DNA of 64,000 bases from Arsenicicoccus dermatophilus (GCF_022568795.1 NZ_JAKZHU010000001.1:558001-622000); one strand, 5' to 3'; shown: positions 28,580 through 38,509, counted from the stretch's first letter. A program made the numbers and translations. The notes: generated by a model from the sequence alone, not told the origin.

Positions 28580-28949
28580 GGGGATGCCTTTCCTTCACCG
28601 GCAGGAACGTGCCGGACGATCCGTCGTAAAGGGATCGCGCCCCGGGCGGGGCGCTGCGGCGCAGACGCCGGCCGGCGGGTCCGGGCTGCCGGGGGTGCGC
28701 GGCTGGGTCGACATCGTCGTCGCTACGTCGAGTATGCAACAGATGTCAGGAGGGTGCGGTCAGGCGCGACCGCATCGGGTCGGAGGGCTGCCACCTGCTG
28801 ACCTCGTGGGCTATCGCATCGTCCTCACCTGGTGCTCGGGTGACCGGAGATGCGTCGATGATCCGCACGCCGCGCCACGGCGCCTACGGTGGGACCCTCC
28901 GCCACTGCCTTCCGCCATACCTGCTGCCGCAAGACCGAGGACCCGCCCG
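28580..28949. promoter_or_regulatory. msiK-lacI divergent control region with candidate operator
   Basis: 370 bases between divergent genes. TGCGGTC (28755-28761) and GACCGCA (28768-28774) form a 20-bp imperfect palindrome near the middle, a candidate site for the adjacent LacI regulator. CGGCA/TGCCG at 28600-28615 is a smaller one. No other gene is seen. Confidence 0.45.
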
Positions 28950-29969
28950 ATGCGCCCTCCGCGACTCGTCGACGTCGCCGCCCACGCCAAGGTGAGCGAG
29001 GCGACGGTCAGCCGCGTCCTCAACGGCAAGCCCAACGTCGCCGAGTCGACCCGCCAGGCGGTGCTGACCGCCCTCGACGTCCTCGGGTACGACCAGCCCC
29101 ACCGGCTGCGGCGCGCCGCCACCGGGCTCGTCGGCCTGATCTGCCCCGCGCTGGACACCCCGATCGTCCCCGCGCTCAGCCAGGTCATCGTGACCTCGCT
29201 CGCCGGGCGCGGCTACACCGCCGTGCTGTGCCCCCGGACGCCGGGCGGCAGGCACGAGGACGCCTGCACCCGGATGCTGCTGGACCGCGGCGTCGCCGGG
29301 ATCATCGTCATCGGCGGGCAGCACGCCGACACGACCACCTCGCCCGACCGCTACCTGCGGCTGCGGGAGGGCGGGCTGCCGCTGGTGCTGCTGGACGGCT
29401 ACCACCCGGGCATCGACGCGCCCGTGGTGTCCACCGACGACGCCGCCTCGATGGACCTCGCGCTCACCCACCTGATCCAGCTGGGGCACACCGAGATCGG
29501 GCTCGCCGCAGGGCCGGAGCGCCAGGTCCCGGTGATCCGCAGGATCCAGGCCTATCGCGAGACCATGGCCCGGCTCCTCGACCGGCGTGACCCCGACGCC
29601 CTCGTGGAGACGACGACGTTCACCGTGGAGGGCGGCGCCGCAGCCGCGACCCGGCTGCTGTCCCGCGGATGCACGGCCGTGGTGTGCGACTCGGACCTGA
29701 TGGCGCTCGGTGCGATCCGGGCGGCGCGGGCGCTGGGCCGGCAGGTCCCGCAAGACGTCTCGGTGGTCGGCCACGACGACTCGGTGCTGATGGCCTTCAC
29801 CGATCCGCCGCTGACGACGGTGCGCCAGGACGTGGCCTCGATCGGCGAGACGGCGGTGCGGTGCCTGCTGGACGAGATCGACGGGCGCCCCGGGCCGCGC
29901 GACGAGCTGGTGTTCCGCCCGGAGCTGGTGGTGCGCGCGTCGACGGCGCCGGTCCCCACCCGCCGCTGA
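28950..29969 (+). CDS. LacI-family transcriptional regulator
   Basis: 339 residues. The N-terminal helix-turn-helix RLVDVAAHAKVSEATVSRVL and hinge are followed by a periplasmic-binding-protein-like sensor (VGLICPALDTPIVPALSQVI, ... SVVGHDDSVLMAFTDPPLTT). ATG 28950 follows CCGAGGA. It is divergent from msiK, so sugar-responsive control of msiK and of itself is likely (inference from context). The effector is not predictable. Confidence 0.9.
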   Translation: MRPPRLVDVAAHAKVSEATVSRVLNGKPNVAESTRQAVLTALDVLGYDQPHRLRRAATGLVGLICPALDTPIVPALSQVIVTSLAGRGYTAVLCPRTPGGRHEDACTRMLLDRGVAGIIVIGGQHADTTTSPDRYLRLREGGLPLVLLDGYHPGIDAPVVSTDDAASMDLALTHLIQLGHTEIGLAAGPERQVPVIRRIQAYRETMARLLDRRDPDALVETTTFTVEGGAAAATRLLSRGCTAVVCDSDLMALGAIRAARALGRQVPQDVSVVGHDDSVLMAFTDPPLTTVRQDVASIGETAVRCLLDEIDGRPGPRDELVFRPELVVRASTAPVPTRR

Positions 29970-30020
29970 CCCGGCCTGCCCCGTCCGACCTGGCGCCGCA
30001 CGTCCCATCCGGTTCTCCTG

Positions 30021-30125
30021 CCCTACGCCCTACGCCCTACGCCCTACGCCCTACGCCCTACGCCCTACGCCCTACGCCCTACGCCCTACGCCCTACGCCC
30101 TACGCCCTACGCCCTACGCCCTACG
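30021..30125. repeat. Fifteen perfect copies of a 7-bp tandem repeat
   Basis: CCCTACG repeated 15 times without a mismatch, with a decayed copy (GGCCTACGC) just after. It lies between convergent lacI and the DUF559 gene, beside a palindromic element. Not coding. Confidence 0.97.
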
Positions 30126-30145
30126 CCGTGGGGCCTACGCCAGGG

Positions 30146-30213
30146 GGGCCAGGCTGGCCCCGTGGCACGTTCAAAGAGGGGCCTTTGCGTACCGATCGGG
30201 GCCAGCCTGGCCC
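30146..30213. repeat. 68-bp palindromic element, copy 1
   Basis: Outer arms of 16 bp (30146-30161 and 30198-30213) are a perfect inverted repeat. Inside is a second small stem CAAAG/CTTTG. An identical copy is at 31337-31404. It lies in the convergent gap after lacI and could end transcription. Confidence 0.93.
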
Positions 30214-30241
30214 GAGGCAGGCCTCCGGCGGACGTATGCCG

Positions 30242-31177
30242 TCAGACCGGCGCGGGAAGCCCGAGCAGCACCGCCTGCTCACGCAGCGCCCGCACCACGC
30301 GTGCCACCAGCTCGTCGGGCCGCGCGAGGTCTTCCTTGGTGAGCTCCTCCACCCGTTGCCCGTGGTCCCGCAGCCCGCGCACCCGGTGGATGTCGTCCCG
30401 GCGCTGCTGATCCGTGGCGAAGTGGTGGATGCCGTAGTACTCGACGACGAGTCGATAACGAGGCCAGTAGAGGTCGACGAAGGCCAGCCATCGCCCGTCG
30501 ACCACCACCGGCACGTTGAGCTGCGGCTCGGGCACCCCCGCGCCGGTCAGCAGGAGGCGGGTGCGGGTCTCGGCGACCGAGTTGGCATCCTCCCGGACCA
30601 GCTCCAGCGCCCGACGTGCCTGCACCACCCCGGGCAGGCCCGCCTGCGCGGCCGTCTCGAGGTGGTGCTTGCGCCAAGGGCTGCGCCATCCGACCACGGC
30701 GTCGCCGAGGACGACCAGGTCGAGCAGGCTGAGCTGGGGCGCCAGCTCCACGAAGACGTGGGGCGGCGTGACCACCCGGTGCGTGAGACCTTCCCCGGCA
30801 CGAACCCCGATGTGCTGCCGACCGGGTCGGTGGGCGCGGATGGTCGCGGCCTTGGGGCGGCTTCGGCCGCGCACCACCACGTCGATCGGCGGACGGACGC
30901 TCGGCTCCCAGCGCTGGGGAAGCGGCAGGTGCTGAAGCCGCGCGGCCGTCTCGTGGCTGAAGGCGGCGTGCCCGGGGAGGATCAGTTCCGCGGCCTGGGC
31001 GTCCTCGAGCACCGAGATCGGCATACGCAGGCCGTAGACGCCCGGGTGGGGTCGCGCGAGCCGAGCGCGCTGGCGAGAGGTGAGCCCGAGGGCGTCCAGG
31101 TCGCGTCGGGCGAACCAGCAGCCCTCGGCGAGCCGGCTGGGCAGGGGGTCGGGGTTTCTCATGGAGGGAGCGTCCAC
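30242..31177 (-). CDS. AbiEi-like N-terminus plus DUF559 nuclease-like protein
   Basis: 311 residues. The N-terminal part (CWFARRDLDALGLTSRQRARL ... VLEDAQAAELILPGHAAFSH) resembles the winged-helix of AbiEi-type antitoxins. The C-terminal 90 residues contain FVDLYWPRYRLVVEYYGIHH and RRDDIHRVRGLRDHGQRVEE, as in DUF559 (very-short-patch-repair-like endonuclease fold). Such proteins are frequent in actinobacteria; function unknown. The start is GTG 31177 or, equally possible, ATG 31162. A 68-bp palindromic element flanks it on each side. Confidence 0.75.
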   Translation of the reverse strand: MDAPSMRNPDPLPSRLAEGCWFARRDLDALGLTSRQRARLARPHPGVYGLRMPISVLEDAQAAELILPGHAAFSHETAARLQHLPLPQRWEPSVRPPIDVVVRGRSRPKAATIRAHRPGRQHIGVRAGEGLTHRVVTPPHVFVELAPQLSLLDLVVLGDAVVGWRSPWRKHHLETAAQAGLPGVVQARRALELVREDANSVAETRTRLLLTGAGVPEPQLNVPVVVDGRWLAFVDLYWPRYRLVVEYYGIHHFATDQQRRDDIHRVRGLRDHGQRVEELTKEDLARPDELVARVVRALREQAVLLGLPAPV

Positions 31178-31336
31178 CCGCCGTGGACTCGGCCCGCGTG
31201 GTCATCCACAGGCGTTGCAAGAGTCCTTGCACCATCCACAGGACGGCGGCGGGGCGGAGGCTCTTACGGGGCACGGAACGGGGACGGCTCCGGGGGTTCT
31301 CGCGACGGCTCGGGCAGTTCCTGCAGCGGCTCCTTG

Positions 31337-31404
31337 GGGCCAGGCTGGCCCCGTGGCACGTTCAAAGAGGGGCCTTTGCGTACCGATCGGGGCCAGCCTG
31401 GCCC
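31337..31404. repeat. 68-bp palindromic element, copy 2
   Basis: Identical base for base to 30146-30213, same orientation, including the spacer of 36 bases between the 16-bp arms (31337-31352, 31389-31404). One flanking G on the left is also shared. Confidence 0.93.
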
Positions 31405-31514
31405 ATGGTGGCGCGGGCGGGCGGGCGGTGAGGAAAGGGTCGGGGGCGGTGAGGGACGCACGGTGCCGGGGCGCTGGGGTGGGGGGAGGCGCCCGGCACG
31501 AGGGCGGGCAGCGC

Positions 31515-31547
31515 GCGGCCCCGAGGAGTCGAGCTCCTCGGGGCCGC
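31515..31547 (-). terminator. otsB terminator
   Basis: Perfect 14-bp stem (31515-31528 with 31534-31547), loop TCGAG, 11 bases past the otsB stop. Confidence 0.8.
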
Positions 31548-31558
31548 GGGTCGTCGGA

Positions 31559-32359
31559 TCAGGCGGTGGTATGCCGAGAACGTGCCTCGGTCAGGGCGAG
31601 CAGCACCTCGGCGGCGTCCTCGGGGGAGTCCACGCGGTGGCGCGCGGCTGTGTCGCCCGGGCCGACCTTGAGCGTCAGGTCGCCCTCTCGCCCGTCGGAC
31701 GCCATGGCGGCGAAGGCCCGCTCGTCGGTCACGTCGTCGCCGGCGTAGTAGACCGCCGTCGCCCCGCACCAGCTCGCGAGGTCCCTGATGGCGGAGCCCT
31801 TGTCGGCGTCCACGACGGACAGCTCGACGACGCACTTGCCGGGCATGACGTGGGCCTTGGAGTGCCCGGCGGCCATGGCGACGGTGGCGGCGGTGGCGGC
31901 GTTGGCGACCGGCTGGTCCACCCCGCGGGTGTGCAGCACGACCGCGGCGGGCTTGCGCTCGATGCGGGTGCCGGGGTGGGCCGCGACGATCGCGGTGAGT
32001 GCCTCGTCGAGGGCGGCGAGGGCGACCGCCTGGGGCTCGGACAGCTCGTGCCCACCGCCCACCTCGGGGTCGGAGACCTGGGCGCCGTGCGAGCCGACGA
32101 GCACGATGCTTTCGCCCTCGTCGACGGTGCCGAGGCCAGAGAGGTGGCCGAGGGTGCCGAGGTCACGTCCGGAGACGGCGGCGACGGTGGTGCCCGGCAT
32201 ACGGCTCAGCGCGCGCAGCGCCTCGACGGTCCCCGGCAGGGGCCGCGAGGACATCGGGTCGTCGACGAGCGGCGCGAGGACCCCGTCGAAGTCCGTTGCC
32301 ACGAGCAGGCTCTCGGCCGCGGCGAGGGCGTCGACGGCGGCCCGCAGGTCGTCCCGCAT
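31559..32359 (-). CDS. otsB: Trehalose-6-phosphate phosphatase
   Basis: Removes phosphate from trehalose 6-phosphate. 266 residues of the HAD superfamily: VATDFDGVLAPLVDDP (nucleophile DxD, about 21-36), TVAAVSGRDL, KPAAVVLHTRGVD (cap) and YYAGDDVTDERAF (motif IV). Its ATG overlaps the otsA stop (ATGA), so it is coupled to otsA. Confidence 0.94.
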   Translation of the reverse strand: MRDDLRAAVDALAAAESLLVATDFDGVLAPLVDDPMSSRPLPGTVEALRALSRMPGTTVAAVSGRDLGTLGHLSGLGTVDEGESIVLVGSHGAQVSDPEVGGGHELSEPQAVALAALDEALTAIVAAHPGTRIERKPAAVVLHTRGVDQPVANAATAATVAMAAGHSKAHVMPGKCVVELSVVDADKGSAIRDLASWCGATAVYYAGDDVTDERAFAAMASDGREGDLTLKVGPGDTAARHRVDSPEDAAEVLLALTEARSRHTTA

Positions 32360-33903
32360 CACGCCTCCTCGTCGGTCGCGTGGGCTTCGTCCTCCTGGGC
32401 GTCCAGCTGGCGCTGGTGCTCGAGGGCGTCGACGCGGCCCTCCCGCTCCTCGCGCTCCAGGGTCGCCGGGCGGGTGTGGCGCGCGGGGCGACCCGGCGCG
32501 GCCTCGAGCTGCTCGAGGAAGCTGGCGGCCCAGTGCTGCACGTCGTTGCGGCGGACCCGGCGGCGCAGCGCCTTCATCCGTCGGGAGCGTTCGGCGGGGC
32601 TGGCGCCGATGGCGTCCATGATGGTGCGCTTCAGGCCGACCGTGTCGTGCGGGTTGACGAGGTAGGCCTCCTTGAGCTCCTCGGCGGCACCGGTGAACTC
32701 GGACAGCACCAGGGCGCCGCCGTTGTCGTGGCGGCAGGAGACGTACTCCTTGGCGACGAGGTTCATCCCGTCGCGCAGCGGGGTGACGAGCATGATGTCG
32801 GCGGCGAGGTAGAGCGCCGCGAGCTCCTCGCGCGGGTGGGACTGGTGGAGGTACTCCATCGCGGGGGAGCCGATGTCGGAGTACTCGCCGTTGATCCGCC
32901 CGACCGCGCTCTCGACGTGCTCGCGCAGGTCGATGTAGGCGTCGATCCGCTCGCGCGAGGGGGTCGCGATCTGGACGAAGGTGGTGTCCGACCCGTCGAG
33001 GTGGCCGTCGCGCAGCAGCTCCTCGTAGGCCTTGAGCCGGTGCCGGATGCCCTTGGTGTAGTCGAGGCGGTCGATGCCGAGCAGCAGGACGCTGGGGTCG
33101 CCCAGCGACGCGCGGATCTCCTTGGCCCGGCGGCGGACCTCGGGCCGGCGGGCGAGCTCGTCCATCGACGAGAAGTCCACGGAGATCGGCACCGACGCGG
33201 CGCGGACGTCGTGCCCGCCGGTGGTCTTCCCGACGTGGACCACGTCGCCCTTCACCGTCATACCGAGGTGGCGCCGGCAGGCGCGCAGGAAGTTCTCGGC
33301 GTCCCCGGGGCGCTGGAAGCCCAGGAAGTCCGCGCCCAGCAGACCCTCGAGGATCGCCGCGCGCCAGGGCAGCTGGCCGAAGAGCTCGACGGGCGGGAAG
33401 GGGATGTGGTCGAACCAGCCGATCCGCACGTCGGAGCGCAGCTGGCGCAGCAGGGCCGGGACGAGCTGGAGCTGGTAGTCGTGGACCCAGACCGTCGCGC
33501 CCTCGGCGGCGACGTCGGCCAGGGCCTGCGCGAAGCGCTCGTTGACCTCGCGGTAGAGCTGCCACCACTTGCGGTGAAACTGCGCCGGCACGATGACGTC
33601 GTGGTAGATGGGCCACAGGGTGTCGTTGCTGAAGCCTTCGTAGTAGCCCGCGACCTCCTCCTCGGACAGGGGCACCGGGTGCAGCCGCATGCCGCCCTCG
33701 TCGAAGGGCGCGGGGGCCTCTCCGGCCTCGCCGGCCCACCCGACCCAGACGCCGTCGCGCTCGGACATGACCGACTCCATCGCGGTCACGAGCCCGCCTG
33801 GGGAGCGGTGCCACTCGACGTTGCCGTCCGCGTCCACCACCCGGTCCACGGGCAGCCGGTTGGCGGCGATGACGAAGTCGAAGCGCTGGGTGCTGTCAGC
33901 CAT
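32359..33903 (-). CDS. otsA: Trehalose-6-phosphate synthase
   Basis: Glycosyltransferase family 20 enzyme joining UDP-glucose and glucose 6-phosphate. 514 residues. [12 protein letters not shown] and [13 protein letters not shown] bind UDP-glucose; [16 protein letters not shown] and WFDHIPFPP shape the acceptor site; [17 protein letters not shown] has the conserved Arg and Lys; [16 protein letters not shown] and [12 protein letters not shown] close it. The last 45 residues are a charged Glu/Arg/Asp tail. otsB follows directly. Confidence 0.96.
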   Translation of the reverse strand: MADSTQRFDFVIAANRLPVDRVVDADGNVEWHRSPGGLVTAMESVMSERDGVWVGWAGEAGEAPAPFDEGGMRLHPVPLSEEEVAGYYEGFSNDTLWPIYHDVIVPAQFHRKWWQLYREVNERFAQALADVAAEGATVWVHDYQLQLVPALLRQLRSDVRIGWFDHIPFPPVELFGQLPWRAAILEGLLGADFLGFQRPGDAENFLRACRRHLGMTVKGDVVHVGKTTGGHDVRAASVPISVDFSSMDELARRPEVRRRAKEIRASLGDPSVLLLGIDRLDYTKGIRHRLKAYEELLRDGHLDGSDTTFVQIATPSRERIDAYIDLREHVESAVGRINGEYSDIGSPAMEYLHQSHPREELAALYLAADIMLVTPLRDGMNLVAKEYVSCRHDNGGALVLSEFTGAAEELKEAYLVNPHDTVGLKRTIMDAIGASPAERSRRMKALRRRVRRNDVQHWAASFLEQLEAAPGRPARHTRPATLEREEREGRVDALEHQRQLDAQEDEAHATDEEA

Positions 33904-34102
33904 GTGAGGCCTCTCCTGTGAGCTCGGGCGTCCGTGGTGGCGTCCGGTTCATCCTAGGCACGGCCGGTATGTCGGGAAGGGGCGGCGTGGGCTCCCGTGA
34001 TCCTGGCCACCCACGACGCCGTCCACGGATCCGGCGCCCCGGCGCCACCCGCACGGGCGTGGCCCCTCCCCGCGCCCGGCCCCGGCCCCTACCGTGGTGC
34101 GC

Positions 34103-36010
34103 ATGAGCGAGTCGAGCACGCAGCCCGGGGGACCGCAGCCCGACGACGACGCCGTCGGGGTCGACACGATCGGGCCCTATCGCGTCGTGGGCAGGCTGGG
34201 GGAGGGCGGCATGGGGGTCGTGCACCTCGGGCTGGACCGGGTGGGGCGGGCGGTCGCGATCAAGGTGCTGCGCGACCACGTCGCCGCCGACCCGGGGGCG
34301 CGGGCGCGCCTGGCTCGGGAGGTCGCGACGCTGGGGCGGGTGCGGCACCCGCGGGTGGCGCCGGTGCTGGACGCCGACCCGGACGGTGAGCGTCCTTATG
34401 TCGTCACGAAGTACGTCCCCGGGCCGCCGCTCGACGACTACGTCGGGAAGCACGGTCCGCTGCGGGGCGACGAGCTGGTGAGCTTCGCGGGCAACCTGGT
34501 GGAGGCGCTGGAGGCGATCCACGCGGCGGGGGTGATCCACCGCGACCTCAAGCCCGGCAACGTCCTCGTCGTGGACGGGGCCCCGGTGGTCATCGACTTC
34601 GGGATCGCCCACGTCGCCGACGACGTGCGGCTCACCTCGACCGGGCTCGTCATGGGGACGCCGGGCTATCTCGCCCCGGAGATCCTCGCGGGTGCGCCGG
34701 TGAGCGAGTCCACCGACTGGTGGGGGTGGGCGGCGACGCTGGCCTTCGCGGCGACGGGGCGCTCGCCCTTCGGGTCCGGGCGGGTCGACGCGGTCCTCGA
34801 CCGGGTGCGGCACGGGCGGCACGACCTCAGCAGCGTGGACGTGCGCCTGCAGCCCCTGCTCGCGGCGGCCCTCGCGCCGGAGCCCGCCGTGCGCCCCGCG
34901 GCCCGCACGGTCGTGGCGTCGTTGGAGCAGGTCGTGCGCGGCGACACCCCGCTGCTCGGGATCGGTACGTCCGGCCGGACCGAGCTGCTGCCCCAGCAGC
35001 TCGGGAGCAGGTATGCCGCAGACCGCGCCGCGGCCACCGCCTCCGTGGCCGGCCGCACCCTCCCGGTGGGCCCGCCGACCGAGCGCGTCCCGCCCCCGTC
35101 CGACCCGGCACACCGCTCGGCCGTCCCGCCTGCGCCGTCCTCCGCCCAGCCTGCGCCGTCCTCCGCCCAGCCTGCGCCGTCCTCCGCCCAGCCTGCGCCG
35201 TCCTCCGCGCAGTCGGCGGCGTCGCGGGCCGCGGCCACCCCGCCGACCTCGGTGATGGGGTCGACGGCGCCGCAGCCGGCCGTCTCCGCGGCATACACCC
35301 CCTCCGGCATCCCCGGCGGCACCGCTCGACCCGTCGCCGGCCCGACGAATCCCCCTGCCGCCCGGCCCGACCCGGACCCGGAGCGGCGCGAGGAGGAGCG
35401 TCCGCTCTCTCCGGCCCGCACCGCCCAGCTCGTCGGGCTCGTGGCCGCCCTCGCGGCGCTCGCCGCCGCCTGGCCCCTCGTCGCCCTCGCCGTCGCCCTC
35501 ACCTGGTCCGTGCTCGCCCGCACCGTGGACCGCTCGGTCACCGCCACGGTGCTGCGCCGGCACGAGGCGGGTGGCGCTCGCGGCACGGACCTCGTGGTGG
35601 CGGTGGTGCGCAGCCCCTTCGAGCTGGTCGCGGCGACGCTCAGCACGCTCGTGACCGGGCTGCTGGGCCTGCTGGTCGTCGCCGCCTCGGCGTTCGCCGC
35701 CACCCTGGTGCTCCGCCTCGGGGGCGCCGGCGACACGGTGCCCACCGGAGCCGTCCCGCTCGCGGTGGGTGCGCTCGCGGGCAGCTGGACGGCCTGGTGG
35801 GGGCCGAAGGGCCTGGGCCTGCGGCGGGGTTCGCGGGTGGTGATGCGCGCCCTGACGCCCGCGCGGCGGGCCGGCGACGTGGTCACCGGCGTGCTGGTGG
35901 CGCTGGCGGTCGCGCTGACGATCTGGACGGCGCTGCGTCACGGGGTGCCGGCGTGGTGGCCGCTGCCGAGCGACCCGACGGTGCAGGGGTCGGTGCCCTG
36001 GCAGTTCTGA
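34103..36010 (+). CDS. Membrane Ser/Thr protein kinase with Pro/Ala/Ser linker repeats
   Basis: 635 residues. The kinase domain (about 22-280) is complete: GRLGEGGMGVVHLG, VAIKVL, VIHRDLKPGNVLVV, VIDFGIAH, GTPGYLAPEI. The linker (about 300-440) is rich in Pro, Ala and Ser and has four tandem PAPSSAQ units encoded by a 21-base repeat (35128-35211). The C-terminal 190 residues carry four or more membrane helices and no PASTA or sensor domain. ATG 34103 is taken; ATG/GTG 34094 is possible. Divergent from otsA. The kinase substrate is unknown. Confidence 0.9.
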   Translation: MSESSTQPGGPQPDDDAVGVDTIGPYRVVGRLGEGGMGVVHLGLDRVGRAVAIKVLRDHVAADPGARARLAREVATLGRVRHPRVAPVLDADPDGERPYVVTKYVPGPPLDDYVGKHGPLRGDELVSFAGNLVEALEAIHAAGVIHRDLKPGNVLVVDGAPVVIDFGIAHVADDVRLTSTGLVMGTPGYLAPEILAGAPVSESTDWWGWAATLAFAATGRSPFGSGRVDAVLDRVRHGRHDLSSVDVRLQPLLAAALAPEPAVRPAARTVVASLEQVVRGDTPLLGIGTSGRTELLPQQLGSRYAADRAAATASVAGRTLPVGPPTERVPPPSDPAHRSAVPPAPSSAQPAPSSAQPAPSSAQPAPSSAQSAASRAAATPPTSVMGSTAPQPAVSAAYTPSGIPGGTARPVAGPTNPPAARPDPDPERREEERPLSPARTAQLVGLVAALAALAAAWPLVALAVALTWSVLARTVDRSVTATVLRRHEAGGARGTDLVVAVVRSPFELVAATLSTLVTGLLGLLVVAASAFAATLVLRLGGAGDTVPTGAVPLAVGALAGSWTAWWGPKGLGLRRGSRVVMRALTPARRAGDVVTGVLVALAVALTIWTALRHGVPAWWPLPSDPTVQGSVPWQF

Positions 36011-36161
36011 CGGAGGTCTCCGGGCGGGTCCGCGGGCTGTCCCTGATGCGCGGATCTGCCGGAAATCAGGCGGATTACAGGCACGACAGACGACTCTCAG
36101 GGTCGGGGGGCCGCGTTGCCCCAGGCAGGCGGAGATCCGTGCTCGGCGGCGGCCTCGGGTT

Positions 36162-36191
36162 TGAGGCCCCGCCGGAGCCCGTGCTTATGGT
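36162..36191 (+). promoter_or_regulatory. Candidate promoter of rpf gene 1
   Basis: TTGAGG (36162-36167), 18-base spacer, TATGGT (36186-36191). It would give a 5' leader of about 290 bases, enough to hold the riboswitch. Confidence 0.45.
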
Positions 36192-36351
36192 CGTACCGGT
36201 CGGTAGGACCCCCCTGGTCCGGCCGCCCTCACGAGGCACCCGCCTCGTCTCGGGGGACATCACTTCTGTCCCAACAGCTAGACCTGGCGCGACCGTTCGC
36301 CGAGCAGCACCCGCGGTCGCCACACGCCGCGACCACCCTGGTCCGGGCCGC

Positions 36352-36472
36352 AGGGTGCTGGTGGAGGACCCACCTTCGGCCGTGCCGCCGCGCACGGCCT
36401 CGGGGTGAAGCCGCCCAGCGGCCGGGCACCTGACACGCCCGAACCCGACAGCTCACTTCACAGGCGATGTCA
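36352..36472 (+). ncRNA. ydaO-type c-di-AMP riboswitch, copy 1
   Basis: The leader has the conserved blocks of the actinobacterial ydaO/yuaA class: CTCGGGGTGAAGCCGC at 36399-36414, then CCCGAACCCGACAGCTCAC at 36438-36456 and CACAGGCG just after. The same blocks, similarly spaced, recur before the second rpf gene. Family knowledge: c-di-AMP binding lowers expression of cell-wall hydrolase genes in Streptomyces (rpfA). Outer limits are approximate. Confidence 0.88.
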
Positions 36473-36486
36473 GGAAAGGACGCTCC

Positions 36487-37257
36487 ATGCTCAGCACCAC
36501 CATGCCCACCCGTTGGCTGGCCACCGGCCTGGCCACCGCCACCCTCGCCGTCGGCGGGGTCGCCACCTCCACCTCGGCCCAGGCCGCGGGTGGGGACGTC
36601 TGGGACCGCGTCGCCGCGTGCGAGTCCGGCGGCAACTGGAACATCAACACCGGCAACGGCTTCTCCGGCGGCCTGCAGTTCACCGCCAGCACCTGGCGTG
36701 CGTATGGCGGCACCGGCTCGGCCCAGAACGCCTCCAAGGCCGAGCAGATCGCGGTCGCCAAGCGCGTCCTCGCCGGTCAGGGCCCGGGCGCCTGGCCCGT
36801 CTGCTCCCGCAAGGCCGGCCTGACCCGCGGCAACGGTGGCGCCTCCGCCGGCACCGCGGACGGCTCGCGCTCCTCGCGCTCGACCGAGCGCCGCGTCGTC
36901 GAGCACGCCCCGCGCGCCACCAAGGCGCACAAGGCGTCGAAGCACGTCGTCGAGGTCCGCGCCACCAAGGCCACCCGCCCCGCCGCTCCGGCTCGCCGGG
37001 CCACGGCCTCGAACCTGGCCTTCCCCGGCCGCGACGCCTTCGTGCTCGGCCACCGCGACCCGGCCGTCACCCTGCTCGGCAAGCAGCTCGTGAAGCGCGG
37101 CTTCGGCAGCCACTACAAGGTCGGCCCCGGCCCGGTCTTCACCGAGGCCGACCGCGCCGCCGTGGCGGACTTCCAGCGCGCGCTGGGCTGGACCGGCTCG
37201 GACGCGAACGGCTACCCCGGCCCGCGCACCTGGGCGCTGCTCTTCTCCGCTCGCTGA
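36487..37257 (+). CDS. Secreted Rpf-domain transglycosylase with C-terminal peptidoglycan-binding-like domain
   Basis: 256 residues. Signal peptide about 1-36 (WLATGLATATLAVGGVATST...AQA). The Rpf domain follows (37-112): VWDRVAACESGGNWNINTGN holds the catalytic Glu, then FSGGLQFTASTWRAYGG and [10 protein letters not shown] basic/Ala-rich linker (115-180) leads to a domain with GKQLVKRGFGSHYKVGPGPV and AVADFQRALGWTGSDANGYP, a PGRP-type peptidoglycan-binding repeat. It cleaves cell-wall glycan and can promote resuscitation and growth. It is controlled by the riboswitch just upstream. Confidence 0.9.
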   Translation: MLSTTMPTRWLATGLATATLAVGGVATSTSAQAAGGDVWDRVAACESGGNWNINTGNGFSGGLQFTASTWRAYGGTGSAQNASKAEQIAVAKRVLAGQGPGAWPVCSRKAGLTRGNGGASAGTADGSRSSRSTERRVVEHAPRATKAHKASKHVVEVRATKATRPAAPARRATASNLAFPGRDAFVLGHRDPAVTLLGKQLVKRGFGSHYKVGPGPVFTEADRAAVADFQRALGWTGSDANGYPGPRTWALLFSAR

Positions 37258-37411
37258 GCGAGTGAGCTGATGCGTCGAGCGCCACCAGGACTCGCGGCAT
37301 ACCGCGCCTGGTGACGCTCGGCGCCTCGTCGGGGGTCGGCCTGCTGGCCGACCCCCGACGGTCGTCCTCGACCTGCCGGGTGGCCCGCTCGGGCATCCGA
37401 CGACGACCAAC

Positions 37412-37427
37412 TGTGATCGAGGCCACA
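37412..37427. promoter_or_regulatory. CRP/GlxR-type binding site
   Basis: TGTGATCGAGGCCACA matches TGTGA-N6-TCACA at nine of ten defined positions. In mycobacteria and corynebacteria CRP/GlxR controls rpf genes, so this is a plausible cAMP input. Confidence 0.55.
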
Positions 37428-37540
37428 AAAACTACACAAGGTAGTCGGACTTACCCCCTAGATCAGGGCGAATCGCGAGTCGGATGGGCGTGTCTGTCAC
37501 AGCGTGCACCCGTCGCCCGGACTCTCCCGCGGTCAGACGT

Positions 37541-37570
37541 TTGTCTCGGCTCGATCACGGCCCCTAGTGT
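37541..37570 (+). promoter_or_regulatory. Candidate promoter of rpf gene 2
   Basis: TTGTCT (37541-37546), 18-base spacer, TAGTGT (37565-37570), about 300 bases before the start codon; the leader would include the riboswitch. The CRP-like site is 115 bases upstream of the -35, so another promoter nearer to it is possible. Confidence 0.45.
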
Positions 37571-37744
37571 GTTCGAGCACCCCGCGCCGACCCCCAAACG
37601 GCACGGAGCCTCACCGGGCGCCCGTCGGCCCCGCCGACCGGGTCCTGGTGGGACACAACTGCATAGACCTGGAACTTTCACACGCGCATGTCCCCACGCC
37701 GAACGTCGTCCGGGGGCATCTCGCCGGTCATCGTGACCGGGCGT

Positions 37745-38438
<694 letters not shown>

Positions 38439-38441
38439 TCG

Positions 38442-38509
38442 CGGGCGCCGCGGCGCCCGACCCAGCAGCCCACCGAGGGCCGGACTCCCACCCGGGAGCC
38501 CGGCCCTCG
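38442..38509 (+). terminator. Two hairpins after rpf gene 2
   Basis: An 18-bp perfect palindrome (38442-38459) lies three bases after the stop, and a longer imperfect stem (38474-38509) follows. Confidence 0.65.

Larger units (their letters stand above)
31178..31558. other. Intergenic region with second palindromic element and otsB terminator
   Basis: 381 bases with no credible gene. It carries the second copy of the 68-bp palindrome (31337-31404) and the otsB hairpin (31515-31547). Confidence 0.7.
36011..36486 (+). other. Long leader region of the first rpf gene
   Basis: 476 bases holding a candidate promoter (36162-36191) and a ydaO-type riboswitch (about 36352-36472). The first 150 bases show nothing recognisable. 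Confidence 0.7.

Noticed and set aside
30021-30125. Telomere-like or CRISPR-like repeat
   Set aside because: Simple internal 7-bp tandem repeat between convergent genes; no linear-end context.
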